Shown here: positions 15,421 through 23,535 of the stretch, piece by piece
Numbering within the stretch: the first letter of the stretch is position 1
Layout: the number at the start of each line of letters is the position of its first letter
Source: Gammaproteobacteria bacterium
GTDB lineage: Bacteria; Pseudomonadota; Gammaproteobacteria; Pseudomonadales; Azotimanducaceae
NCBI GenBank assembly: GCA_020832055.1
Contig: JAFIFL010000011.1
Span: 1-35,335, forward strand
DNA: 35,335 nt
Direction of reading: 5' to 3'
Position numbers and translations under genes: made by a program
Notes under the pieces: model-generated
Databases searched by the model: none
Told to the model about the DNA's origin: nothing
What the model saw: only the letters and a program-made list of their open reading frames with translations

Positions 15421-16015
15421 TGTGGGAGAGCGCTAATTCGCACAGCAAATTGCGCCGATCGCGATGGCGCCCAGCGAAGGCAGCGTCATGGGCTCCGGCA
15501 GAGCGCTTTCAGATCGGCCCAATCGCTGTGCGATTAGGGCCTTCCCACAAGTGGCGCAGCGCCGGATTCGAGCGATCCGCCCTTGTGGGAGAGCGCTAAT
15601 TCGCACAGCAAATTGCGCCGATCGCGATGGCGCCCAGCGAAGGCAGCGTCATGGGCTCCGGCAGAGCGCTTTCAGATCGGCCCAATCGCTGTGCGATTAG
15701 GGCCTTCCCACAAGTGGCGCAGCGCCGGATTCGAGCGATCCGCCCTTGTGGGAGAGCGCTAATTCGCCCAGCGAATTGCGCCGATCGCGATGGCGCCCAG
15801 CGAAGGCAGCGTCATCGGCTCCGGCAGAGCGCTTTCAGATCGGCCCAATCGCTTTGCGATTAGGGCCTTCCCACAAGTGGCGCAGCGCCGGATTCGAGCG
15901 ATCCGCCCTTGTGGGAGAGCGCTAATTCGCCCAGCGAATTGCGCCGATCTGCATGGCGTTCAGCGAAGGCAGCGCCGTCAGCTTCGGCACAGCGCCTCCA
16001 GATCGGCCCACAAGT
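15421..16015. repeat. Tandem array of a 163-bp double-hairpin (BIME/REP-like) unit
   Basis: Units begin with TGTGGGAGAG at 15421, 15584, 15747 and 15910, an exact period of 163. Units 1 and 2 are identical, unit 3 differs at 4 bases, and unit 4 is diverged and truncated, ending at 16015 on the first base of the CinA-type stop codon. Each unit holds two facing hairpins of about 40 bases related as inverted repeats: left, 15430-15455 in unit 1, with stem GCGC-T-AATTCGC; right, 15516-15541, with stem GGCCC-AATCGC. Both have one bulged base and end in TGTGGGA/TCCCACA tags. GGCGCAGCGCC lies in the linker. The period is not a multiple of 3, so short frames in it are not genes. It fills most of the only gene-free region above 300 bp. 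Confidence 0.9.
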
Positions 16016-16785
16016 CACTCTCGGGCAATGGTCTCGGCGCCGAGGGAGACGAGCATGTCGCGGATCTCGCCGAGGACGGATTCGAGTTGGGCTTCGTCTG
16101 TGCCGCGTATGACCAGGGTGGTGCCGTAGCGTCCCTCTTCCGAGAACGGATAGCTGCCCACGTCCATCGTGGGATGGCGGTCCTGGATCGCTCGCAGCGG
16201 TTCCGCCACCAGGCTTTCGCCGACGTAGGCGCCGATGCTTCGCGAGCGGACGGGCATGGCGCCGGTGAGCTTGGGTGCCAGCAGGCGGATCATGGACTGC
16301 ATGACGGCGGGAATGCCTGCCATCACGTAGACGTTGCCGATATTGAAACCCGGTGCGCCCACCTCGGTGTCGATGAGGCCGGCGCCTTCCGGAACCCGGG
16401 CCATGCGCAGGCTGGTCTCGATCACTTCCGGTGCGAGTCCACGCTGTTCCGCGTAGCGGCGGATGCGGGCGGCGATGTCGGGATGGGTGATCAGCGGCAC
16501 CGAAAACGCCTTGGCGACACACTCGGCTGTGATGTCGTCGTGGGTGGGGCCGATGCCGCCGGTGGTGAAGACGTAGTCGAAGCTGGCGCTGACGCTTCGC
16601 AGGGTGTCGACGATGACGGCCTCGACGTCGGGAATCGTGCGCGCTTCGCGGACCTGGATGCCCCGCTCGTTCAGGCTGCGGGCGATGAAAGCGAGGTTCA
16701 CGTCCTGAGTCCGCCCCGACAGGATCTCGTTGCCGATGATGAGCACGCAGGCGGTGACGGGCTTGACCGGAGCGACTGACGACAT
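16015..16785 (-). CDS. CinA-type molybdopterin-binding domain protein
   Basis: A 256-residue protein of the competence/damage-inducible CinA N-terminal family, with the MoaB/Mog fold. It shows LIIGNEILSGRTQDVN (about residues 15-30), TTGGIGPTHDD (74-84) and GAPGF, with a further C-terminal segment of the CinA middle region. Full-length CinA is about 400 residues with a C-terminal nicotinamide-nucleotide amidase domain, which is absent here, so this is the single-domain class; such proteins are linked to nucleotide pyrophosphatase or cofactor repair activity, unproven for this one. AGAGGT lies about 7 bases before the ATG. Its stop codon abuts the repeat array at 15421-16015. Confidence 0.9.
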   Translation of the reverse strand: MSSVAPVKPVTACVLIIGNEILSGRTQDVNLAFIARSLNERGIQVREARTIPDVEAVIVDTLRSVSASFDYVFTTGGIGPTHDDITAECVAKAFSVPLITHPDIAARIRRYAEQRGLAPEVIETSLRMARVPEGAGLIDTEVGAPGFNIGNVYVMAGIPAVMQSMIRLLAPKLTGAMPVRSRSIGAYVGESLVAEPLRAIQDRHPTMDVGSYPFSEEGRYGTTLVIRGTDEAQLESVLGEIRDMLVSLGAETIARE

Positions 16786-16821
16786 GCGGTGACCTCTGTG
16801 GGGGCGCGATCTTCAGGCGCC

Positions 16822-16851
16822 ATCATACTTGGCTCCGTGCACTGTGGTCAG
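16822..16851 (-). promoter_or_regulatory. Sigma70-like promoter for the CinA-type gene
   Basis: On the minus strand CTGACC (16851-16846) and TATGAT (16827-16822) are 18 bases apart, giving a leader of about 30 bases. The rest of the 247-bp divergent gap to 17033 shows a TATCAT at 16952-16957 that could serve the plus-strand lipoprotein gene but lacks a well-spaced -35. Confidence 0.4.
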
Positions 16852-17032
16852 CCCGGCGCGCCGTCACCGCGCCGAAGCCGATCCGCGGCCATCGTCAGCA
16901 GTGATGCGATGAGCCGGGGCTCCGTTTGTCACCACAACCGGCCCCTTGAGTTATCATCGCCGATGCGTGAGTGGTCAGCGCGGGGACTGACAGATAACGA
17001 TCTTCTGATAGCGATGTGAGAGGAGTGAGGTC

Positions 17033-17530
17033 ATGTCGAAGTCAAGCTGGCTCCTGGTTCTGCTGCTGGTGCTCGGTGGCTGTGCCAGGCAGACCCCGCC
17101 TGCAGATGCGGAGGAATCGGACGAGGCTGCCGGAGCAGAGGTGGTCGAGTCCGCCGAGGATGGCTCCGAGGAGGAGCTGGCCTCGGCGCCGGATGCCGAA
17201 GAACTCTATGAGGCGTTTCCGCCCGGCGCGCCGCAACGCTGCATCGACGTTCGCCGGATTCGTCGCATCGAGCCGATCGGCAACCATACGCTGCTGTTCC
17301 ACGTCGGGGGCGGTGAGGTCTGGCGTAATCGCTTGTCACGGGCCTGCCCCGGTCTGCGACGCCACAGCCGTTTTCTCTACGAACCGCGCAGCGGTCGTCT
17401 GTGCTCCCTGGACGTGGTTTACCTGCTCGAGGACCACGGTTTCGGATTCCGCCGTGGCAGCGGCTGCCCGCTGGGTGAGTTCGATCACCTCACCGAAGAG
17501 CAGGCGGATGCACTGAGGAGTCTGCGTTGA
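17033..17530 (+). CDS. DUF6491-like lipoprotein
   Basis: A 165-residue lipoprotein. SKSSWLLVLLLVLGGC is the signal, with the modified Cys at residue 17. Residues 18-60 are acidic and Ala-rich, probably an unstructured linker. The C-terminal domain (about 70-160) has four regularly placed Cys in the pattern RCIDVRRI, RACPGL, LCSLDVVY and GCPLGEF, which fits the DUF6491 group as I recall it; two disulfides are likely. Function is unknown. GAGAGGAGTGAGG precedes the ATG, a strong ribosome-binding site. It is divergent from the CinA-type gene and convergent with the DksA-like gene. Confidence 0.8.
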   Translation: MSKSSWLLVLLLVLGGCARQTPPADAEESDEAAGAEVVESAEDGSEEELASAPDAEELYEAFPPGAPQRCIDVRRIRRIEPIGNHTLLFHVGGGEVWRNRLSRACPGLRRHSRFLYEPRSGRLCSLDVVYLLEDHGFGFRRGSGCPLGEFDHLTEEQADALRSLR

Positions 17531-17589
17531 GGCGGGCGTGCAAACCGGCTGCGGTCGGGATGCTCTCCGGAACGGTCAGGGTTGCTTCA

Positions 17590-17615
17590 GGGCGCGGGGC
17601 CAAGGCTCCGTGCCC
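17590..17615 (+). terminator. Hairpin downstream of the DUF6491-like gene
   Basis: GGGCGCGGGGCC (17590-17601) pairs with GGCTCCGTGCCC (17604-17615); all 12 positions pair in RNA if two G-U pairs are allowed, although the innermost pairs must open to make a loop. It lies between convergent genes. No T-run follows. Confidence 0.35.
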
Positions 17616-17624
17616 GGTCGGCTG

Positions 17625-17990
17625 TCAGGATGATTGGCGTTCGGCCAGGGAGGCACAGTCGATGCAGAGGGTGGCCCAGGCGATGGCCCGCAGACGCTCC
17701 GGGGCAATGGCTTCACCGCAACTGGCACACTCGCCGTAGACGCCCTCCTCGAGGCGCGCGAGCGCCCGATTGATCTGCTTGAGTTCGACCCGGGCATCTT
17801 CATCGAGGGCCACGAGAACTTCCTGGTTCTCGAGTTCCACGGCCTGTTCAGCGAAGTCCTGCGGCAACGGTTCCTCGCGATGGTGAACATCTTTGTCGAG
17901 GCGGCGAACGCGATCGAGCAGCTCACCGCGTATTGCGAGCAACTCCGCCTTGATGGACTCGTGATCGACGTCGCCTTTGCCCTGGGTCAT
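17625..17990 (-). CDS. DksA/TraR family zinc-finger protein
   Basis: A 121-residue member of the DksA/TraR family, which binds RNA polymerase through the secondary channel and alters initiation with ppGpp. The N-terminal coiled coil spans about residues 8-85; DFAEQAVELE sits where DksA has its tip residues DxxDxA, here D-x-x-E-x-A. The zinc finger is CASC at 88-91 and CIDC at 109-112. It is about 30 residues shorter than E. coli DksA, so a paralogue rather than the main DksA is likely. AGAGG lies 5 bases before the ATG. The gene is divergent from the pyroglutamyl peptidase and convergent with the lipoprotein. Confidence 0.88.
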   Translation of the reverse strand: MTQGKGDVDHESIKAELLAIRGELLDRVRRLDKDVHHREEPLPQDFAEQAVELENQEVLVALDEDARVELKQINRALARLEEGVYGECASCGEAIAPERLRAIAWATLCIDCASLAERQSS

Positions 17991-18158
17991 GACGGCCTCT
18001 GGTGTGACTTCACAGCTGGTCTGAGTCTAACCCACAACATCCACGTGCACGCAATCCGTTACGGCGAATCCCGGCCGTTGCCGGGTCGGAGTCCGGCGCT
18101 TGGCCATCGATCGGGGGTTGGCAGTATCCTGCAGAGGATCCTGGCGTGAGCGAACACG

Positions 18159-18773
18159 ATGAGAACGCTGCTGTTGACTGGATTTGCCCCCTGGGACCAC
18201 TACGAGCGCAATGCGGCCCGAGAGTTGCTGCGTGCGCAATCGCCTCGTGGCCCTCGGGGCTGGCGCATCCGCACGGTGGAAGTCCCGGTCTCCTGGCAGC
18301 GCGCCTGGCCAACGGTGGCGGCTGCCTGGGACGAGAGCGTGCAGGCTGTGGTGGCCTTTGGTCAGGCCGAGGACGATGCCGTTCGTATCGAGCGGTTTGC
18401 CGTCAATGCGTCGAGCACCACGGCCGACGATGTGGACGGTGCACGATTCGACGGTGACTGGAATGTCCCCGAGGGTGCTGCGGCGCTGCATACGGGCCTG
18501 CCCTGGCAGCGCCTGGAGCAGGCGCTCGGCGCCGCGGGGCTGCCGGTGCGCACGTCACTGAGTGCGGGCGACTATCTCTGCAATCACCTGGCCTATCGCA
18601 TCCTCCACCGTGTGGCGGACGAGGAGAGCAGGGTGACCGCTGGCTTCGTCCATGTTCCGACCCTGGCGCGCATGGCGTTGGCGGACCTGACCCTGGTGCG
18701 GGAGATCGTCGTGGCGGAACTCATCGACCACATGGACGTTGCTGCGGACGCGTGGGAGCGCCCTTCGGCCTGA
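18159..18773 (+). CDS. Pyroglutamyl-peptidase I (C15 family)
   Basis: A 204-residue cytoplasmic cysteine peptidase that removes N-terminal pyroglutamate from peptides. The triad is intact and spaced as in the family: Glu 78 (RIERFAVN), Cys 141 (SAGDYLCNHLAY) and His 165 (GFVHVPT). The N-terminal loop reads TGFAPWDHYERNAA instead of the usual GFDPFGG-type sequence, so substrate contacts may differ. Length is normal. The ATG at 18159 is preceded by GTGAGCG only, a weak site. It is 19 bases from the convergent O-methyltransferase gene. A 6-bp hairpin CCCGGC/GCCGGG at 18070-18085 lies upstream. Confidence 0.87.
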   Translation: MRTLLLTGFAPWDHYERNAARELLRAQSPRGPRGWRIRTVEVPVSWQRAWPTVAAAWDESVQAVVAFGQAEDDAVRIERFAVNASSTTADDVDGARFDGDWNVPEGAAALHTGLPWQRLEQALGAAGLPVRTSLSAGDYLCNHLAYRILHRVADEESRVTAGFVHVPTLARMALADLTLVREIVVAELIDHMDVAADAWERPSA

Positions 18774-18792
18774 TCGACTGGCTGCTGCGGCA

Positions 18793-19455
18793 TCAGCGCT
18801 TGCGGCACAGCGTCAGGCCGTCGCCGATGGGCAGCAGGCTCAGGTCGATGCGTTCATCCCCATGCAGCTTGCGATTCAGGGCGCGAATGGCTTCGGTGTC
18901 GCGATCCGTGACGCCCGGGTCGGCGACGGTGCCGTGCCAGAGCGTGTTGTCGATGGCGACTACGCCTCCGGACTTCACCAGGGCGAGACAGGATTCGTAG
19001 TAGCCGTCGTAGTGGCTCTTGTCCGCATCGATGAAGGCGAAATCGAAGCTGTTGGAACCTTCCGCAGACAGCAGATCTGCCAGGGTCTCCATGGCCGGTC
19101 CAAGTCGCAGATCGATCCGTTCGGCGACCCCCGCTTCTTGCCAGAAGTCTCTGGCGATGGCTGTGTGGGATTCACTGATGTCGCAGGCGACGATGCCTCC
19201 ATCTGGCGGCAGAGCTGCCGCCACCAGCAGGCTCGAGTAGCCAGTGAACACTCCGACCTCGATGCAGCGGCGCGCACCGAGAAGCTTCACCAGCATGGCC
19301 ATGAACTGACCCTGCTCCGGAGCGATCTGCATGTTGTGTTCCGGCATCGCTGCAGTGGTCTCGCGCAGCCTGCGCGCGATGGGGTCCTCGCGCAGGGAGA
19401 CCGCCATCAGGTAGGCATGGATCCGGTCGTCGAGTTCGATGGATCGGTTCGACAT
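18793..19455 (-). CDS. Class I SAM-dependent O-methyltransferase
   Basis: A 220-residue methyltransferase of the caffeoyl-CoA/catechol O-methyltransferase type. The SAM site is IEVGVFTGYSSL (about 65-76) with acidic CDIS at 91-94; DADKSHYDGYYE near 140 and IDNTLWHG supply the metal-binding residues typical of the cation-dependent class. The bacterial members methylate small catechols; the true substrate is unknown. GAGG lies 9 bases before the ATG. It follows the pterin dehydratase gene by 43 bases on the same strand, so the two may be co-transcribed; the link may be aromatic-ring metabolism (inference). Confidence 0.9.
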   Translation of the reverse strand: MSNRSIELDDRIHAYLMAVSLREDPIARRLRETTAAMPEHNMQIAPEQGQFMAMLVKLLGARRCIEVGVFTGYSSLLVAAALPPDGGIVACDISESHTAIARDFWQEAGVAERIDLRLGPAMETLADLLSAEGSNSFDFAFIDADKSHYDGYYESCLALVKSGGVVAIDNTLWHGTVADPGVTDRDTEAIRALNRKLHGDERIDLSLLPIGDGLTLCRKR

Positions 19456-19498
19456 GTCGCTGTCCTCGCTGCAGTTCCTGGCTTGGGTTCCTGGCGCT

Positions 19499-19789
19499 TC
19501 AGAGCAGGGCGTCGATGAAGCGGGCCAGGATCACGTCCCGCTGCGACAGCCCACCGGCGTCATGGGACGACAGCCGGATCTGCACCTTGTTGTAGACGTT
19601 GAACCACTCCGGGTGATGGTTCATGGCATCGGCCTTCAGGGCCACCCGGGTCATGAAGCCGAAGGCCGCATTGAAGTCGTCGAAGGTGATCTCGCGGCGG
19701 ATGCCGCTGCGGTCGTCGTCGAGCTTCCATGCGGGGAGCTGCTCAGACAGTTGATCGATCTCCCGCGGTTCGAGGGCGTCTTCGGTCAT
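19499..19789 (-). CDS. phhB: Pterin-4a-carbinolamine dehydratase
   Basis: A 96-residue enzyme that dehydrates 4a-hydroxytetrahydropterin, regenerating the cofactor of phenylalanine hydroxylase. Active-site His 58, His 59 and His 76 and Asp 85 fit the family spacing ([19 protein letters not shown]). Length is normal. AAGGAG lies 7 bases before the ATG. No phenylalanine hydroxylase gene is present in the window; many bacteria keep this enzyme without one, and a role in molybdopterin cofactor handling has been suggested for such cases. It leads a likely two-gene unit with the O-methyltransferase and is divergent from ppc. Confidence 0.95.
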   Translation of the reverse strand: MTEDALEPREIDQLSEQLPAWKLDDDRSGIRREITFDDFNAAFGFMTRVALKADAMNHHPEWFNVYNKVQIRLSSHDAGGLSQRDVILARFIDALL

Positions 19790-19936
19790 GCCAAGACTCC
19801 TTGCTTGGGTTGCGGCTGGATTGCAGCTGAATGACGTTCAGGATGCCAGGGCCGGCCGGTCGGGACCATCGGCCGGTGGCATGTGGCGCATCGGGTCTTG
19901 GGTTACCATCGTCGGGATGACACGGTCGGAGGCAGC

Positions 19937-22633
19937 ATGACGGTACGGAACAGTGGAGGTGATCCGCCGTCCGCGGATGCGGGACCACCGGATGCCGGAA
20001 CAGAAGAGCTCGATCCGGCGCTGCGCGACGATGTCCGCCTGCTCGGGGAACTGCTTGGCCGCGCCATTGCCTCGGAGCGCGGCCCGGAGTTCATCGGCCG
20101 CATCGAAAAGATCCGGCAGTTGGCCAAGGAGGTGCGCGCCGGCACGACGCGCTGGGAAACCCTCCGCGACTATCTGGCAGCCCTGCCCGAGGACGCGCTG
20201 GTGGATGTGGCGCGGGCCTTCAACCAGTTTCTCAATCTGGCCAACATCGCCGAGCAGCATCATCAGATCCGCACCCGCCAGCGCGCCGGCGAGCAGGATG
20301 TTCTGGCCGGGGTGTTCCAGCGTCTGCAGCAGCAGGGACATCGGCCGGAGCAGCTGGCCGATGCCTTGGCGGCCAGTGCCGTGGAACTGGTGCTGACAGC
20401 GCATCCCACCGAGGTCATCCGCCGGACCCTGATCCGCAAGTACGACGCCATCGCCCATGGCCTCGGACGCCTGGAGCAGGTCGAGGGCGTGGAGGCGGAA
20501 GAGACCCGGATGGCTCTGGCGAGGCTGGTGGCCGAGGCCTGGTACAGCGACGAATTGCGCGAGGAACAGCCCACCCCCCAGGACGAGGCCAAGTGGGGCT
20601 TTGCCGTCGTGGAGAACAGTCTCTGGCAGGCCCTGCCGCGCTTCATGCGGCGCCTGGACCGGGAACTCGAGGCACTCGGCGCCGAGCCGCTGCCCTTGGA
20701 GGCCGCCCCCATCCGCTTTGCGATCTGGATGGGCGGCGATCGGGACGGCAACCCCAACGTCACCGCCACGGTGACCCGCGAAGTGCTGATGCTCTCGCGT
20801 TGGATGGCAGCGGACCTGTTCCTGCGCGACGTGGAATCCCTGCAGAGCCAACTGTCCATGGTGCGGGCCACGCCCGACTTCGAGGCGCTGGCTGGCGGCA
20901 GTGCGCGGGAACCGTATCGTGCCGTACTGCGTCAGCTCCGGGATCGGCTGCGACGCACCCTGTCGTGGGCCGAGGGCCTCGACCCGGCGCCCCCGGCAGA
21001 TCGCAGCAGCATCATTCTCGATCAGTCCGATCTGCTCGAGCCCCTGCTGGCCTGTCATCGTTCCCTGGTGGCCTGCGGCATGGCCGCCATTGCCAACGGT
21101 GAGCTGCTTGACACGCTGCGCCGGGTCGCCTGTTTCGGTGTGCATCTGGTCAAGCTCGACATTCGCCAGAGTGCGGACCGGCACGAAGAGGCCCTGGACG
21201 CCATTACCGCCCACCTGGACATTCGCGATGAGGCGGGCAACAGCTACGGGGACTGGGACGAGGCGGCGCGACAGCGTTTCCTGCTTTTGGAGCTGGCCAG
21301 TCGGCGGCCGCTGTTTCCTGCCGAGTGGCCGGCTCCCGACCAGGTTGCCGAGGTCCTCGAAACCTGTCGGGTCGTCGCCGGCCAGCCTCCGGGTGCCATC
21401 GGCCAGTACATCATTTCCATGGCGGCCCAGCCTTCGGACGTGCTCGCGGTCATCCTGCTGCTGCGCGAGGCTGGCCTGCACAAACCACCTCCGGTCGTGC
21501 CGCTGTTCGAGACTCTCGACGATCTCGAGCGTGCCCCGGCGGTCATTGACGCGCTGCTGACGCTGGACGGTTATCGCCAGCGCGCCGGCGAACACCAGCA
21601 CGTCATGATCGGCTATTCGGATTCGGCCAAGGATGCCGGACAGCTCGCCGCGGCCTGGGCCCAGTACCGCGCCCAGGAGGCGCTGGTCGCCGTGGCCGGG
21701 CGTCACAACGTCAGGCTGACCCTGTTTCATGGCCGTGGTGGCGCCGTGGGTCGTGGGGGTGGTCCGGCCCATTCCGCGATTCTCAGTCAGCCGCCAGGAT
21801 CGGTGGCCGGCAGTCTGCGGGTCACGGAACAGGGCGAGATGATCCGCTTCAAATTCGGCCTGCCCGATCTGGCCGAACAGAGCATGGCGCTGTACACGGG
21901 GGCGACGCTCGAGGCGACGATGCTGCCGCCGCCCGAGCCGACTCAGGCCTGGCGCGATGTCATGGACCGCCTGGCGGCGACGGCGCTCGACGGGTATCGG
22001 GGTGTGGTGCGTGATGATCCGGAGTTCGTCGGCTTTTTCCGCGCGGTGACGCCGGAGCAGGAACTCGGCAAGCTGGCTTTGGGCAGCCGGCCCGCTCGCC
22101 GCAAGGCCACGGCCGATGTCGGGAGCCTGCGCGCCATCCCCTGGGTGTTCGCCTGGACTCAGATCCGTCTGATGCTGCCGGCCTGGCTCGGCACGGATGC
22201 GGCCTTGCATGCCGCGCTGGCTGCTGATGAGCGGGCCCTGCTGGCGGACATGGCGGAGCAATGGCCTTTCTTCCGCATGCAGATGGACATGCTCGAAATG
22301 GTCATGGCCAAGACCGACTGTGCCCTGGCGCGCTGGTATCAGCGGCGGCTGCTGGCCGAAGATCGCCGTGCCCTCGGTGAATCCCTGTGCCAGCGTGCCG
22401 AGGGGCTGGCGGGTGATCTGCTCACCCTGCGCGGGCACGGGCGGCTGCTGGAGGACGATCCGCAGCTGCGCGAGAGCATCAGCGTGCGCAACACCTATCT
22501 GGACCCGCTGCACCTGCTGCAGGCGGAACTGCTGGAACGTTCACGGCGAGCCGATGAGCCCTCCGCGGCCGTGGAGCGGGCGCTGAAAGTGACCATGGCA
22601 GGCATCTCCAGTGGCCTGCGCAATACCGGCTGA
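19937..22633 (+). CDS. ppc: Phosphoenolpyruvate carboxylase
   Basis: An 898-residue enzyme that carboxylates phosphoenolpyruvate to oxaloacetate, refilling the citric acid cycle. Family landmarks are all present: LTAHPTEVIRRT with catalytic His 156, MGGDRDGNPNVT, GYSDSAKDAG, the glycine-rich catalytic loop FHGRGGAVGRGGGP, LRVTEQGEMIRFKFG, and the C-terminal RNTG needed for activity and allosteric control. The first 25 residues are Gly/Pro/Asp-rich and probably disordered. The ATG at 19937 has GGAGG 4 bases upstream; an ATG at 19883 in frame has none. An SDR gene follows by 12 bases. A minus-strand open frame covering nearly all of this gene is a composition shadow. Confidence 0.97.
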   Translation: MTVRNSGGDPPSADAGPPDAGTEELDPALRDDVRLLGELLGRAIASERGPEFIGRIEKIRQLAKEVRAGTTRWETLRDYLAALPEDALVDVARAFNQFLNLANIAEQHHQIRTRQRAGEQDVLAGVFQRLQQQGHRPEQLADALAASAVELVLTAHPTEVIRRTLIRKYDAIAHGLGRLEQVEGVEAEETRMALARLVAEAWYSDELREEQPTPQDEAKWGFAVVENSLWQALPRFMRRLDRELEALGAEPLPLEAAPIRFAIWMGGDRDGNPNVTATVTREVLMLSRWMAADLFLRDVESLQSQLSMVRATPDFEALAGGSAREPYRAVLRQLRDRLRRTLSWAEGLDPAPPADRSSIILDQSDLLEPLLACHRSLVACGMAAIANGELLDTLRRVACFGVHLVKLDIRQSADRHEEALDAITAHLDIRDEAGNSYGDWDEAARQRFLLLELASRRPLFPAEWPAPDQVAEVLETCRVVAGQPPGAIGQYIISMAAQPSDVLAVILLLREAGLHKPPPVVPLFETLDDLERAPAVIDALLTLDGYRQRAGEHQHVMIGYSDSAKDAGQLAAAWAQYRAQEALVAVAGRHNVRLTLFHGRGGAVGRGGGPAHSAILSQPPGSVAGSLRVTEQGEMIRFKFGLPDLAEQSMALYTGATLEATMLPPPEPTQAWRDVMDRLAATALDGYRGVVRDDPEFVGFFRAVTPEQELGKLALGSRPARRKATADVGSLRAIPWVFAWTQIRLMLPAWLGTDAALHAALAADERALLADMAEQWPFFRMQMDMLEMVMAKTDCALARWYQRRLLAEDRRALGESLCQRAEGLAGDLLTLRGHGRLLEDDPQLRESISVRNTYLDPLHLLQAELLERSRRADEPSAAVERALKVTMAGISSGLRNTG

Positions 22634-22644
22634 GTGAGGCGTGC

Positions 22645-23418
22645 ATGAAGATCGAAGGTGGAAGTGTGCTGGTGACCGGGGCCAATCGTGGCCTTGGCAA
22701 GGCCTTCGTCGAGGAACTGCTGGCCCGTGGTGCGGCACTGATCCACGCCAGTGGCCGTGACGTCGAAAGCCTCGAGACCATCTCCGCACTGGATCGGGAC
22801 CGGATTCGCCCGGTGGCGCTGGACGTCACCGACGCAGCCGGCATCGAGGCGCTGGCGGCGGATACGCCGGGCCTGGACGTCCTCATCAACAATGCCGGTG
22901 TCGATTGCCCGGTGCCCGTCATCGGCGGTGACGACATGGCGGACCTGCGCCGGGCCATGGAAGTGAACTACTTCGGCGTTCTGGCCCTGAGTCGGGCCTT
23001 CGCCCCTGTACTGGCCCGTTCGCAAGCTTCCGCGATCATCAATGTGGGCTCCATGGCCGGGTTCATCCATGTCGCCGACAACACCGGCTACAGTGCTGCC
23101 AAGGCAGCGCAACTGATGCTGTCCCAGGGCCTGCGCGGTGAACTGGCTGGTCAAGGCACGCGGGTGCTGCAGGTGCTTCCGGGCTTCATCGACACCGACA
23201 TGGGGGCGCGCTTCCCCATGCCCAAGGCATCCCCGCGCAGCATCGCTGCAGCGTCTCTTGACGCCCTCAAGCGCGGTGAGGATCTGGTGCTGCCCGATAC
23301 CTTTGCGCGCATGAGCTTCGATGCATTCGTGGCGCGCCCGGACGCCGTGATGCGTGATCCAGGCGCGGTGATCGCCGCGCTGGTGCAACAGTTCATGGCT
23401 TCGCAGTCGCAGAGCTGA
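22645..23418 (+). CDS. SDR family oxidoreductase
   Basis: A 257-residue short-chain dehydrogenase. TGANRGLG is at residues 11-18, ASGRDVES follows strand two, NNAG at about 81-84, and the active site is in NVGSMAGF and YSAAK. The C-terminal third is unlike the FabG type: after LPGFIDTDM it continues with a Pro/Asp-rich segment and no terminal glycine-rich strand, resembling members that do not form the common tetramer. The substrate is unknown. It begins 12 bases after the ppc stop with GAGG about 6 bases upstream, so it is probably co-transcribed with ppc, although no metabolic link is evident. Confidence 0.88.
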   Translation: MKIEGGSVLVTGANRGLGKAFVEELLARGAALIHASGRDVESLETISALDRDRIRPVALDVTDAAGIEALAADTPGLDVLINNAGVDCPVPVIGGDDMADLRRAMEVNYFGVLALSRAFAPVLARSQASAIINVGSMAGFIHVADNTGYSAAKAAQLMLSQGLRGELAGQGTRVLQVLPGFIDTDMGARFPMPKASPRSIAAASLDALKRGEDLVLPDTFARMSFDAFVARPDAVMRDPGAVIAALVQQFMASQSQS

Positions 23419-23433
23419 TCTGGGTGCCTGAAG

Positions 23434-23490
23434 CTGTGGGAGCGTTGCTTCGCTATCGATATCGGGATCGATTTCGATAGCGATCCCGAT
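23434..23490. repeat. REP-like element with two competing hairpins
   Basis: It begins with the tag CTGTGGGAGCG as in pseudomonad-type REPs. Two stems share sequence: CGCTATCGA (23451-23459) with TCGATAGCG (23474-23482), and ATCGGGATCG (23461-23470) with CGATCCCGAT (23481-23490). They overlap at 23481-23482 and are interlocked (knot-like), so the two cannot both form as simple nested stems. It lies 16 bases after the SDR stop and before a convergent gene, so it may end both transcripts. Confidence 0.6.
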
Positions 23491-23535
23491 TGGGAACAGC
23501 GCAAGAGTCGGTTTCGCAGGGCCGTGGCCGCCCGT

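Noticed and set aside
15464-15863. Repeated 78-residue frames in the 163-bp array
   Set aside because: They arise because the same sequence recurs; the period is not divisible by 3, so the frame shifts each unit, and there is no ribosome-binding site or coding signature.
15421-16015. CRISPR array
   Set aside because: The period is 163 bp with the whole unit repeated, not short repeats with unique spacers, and no cas genes are near.
19838-22513. An 891-residue open frame on the minus strand across ppc
   Set aside because: It is antisense to a gene with all PEP carboxylase motifs, has a Gln/Gly/Arg-rich composition without domain sense, and reflects high GC at third codon positions.
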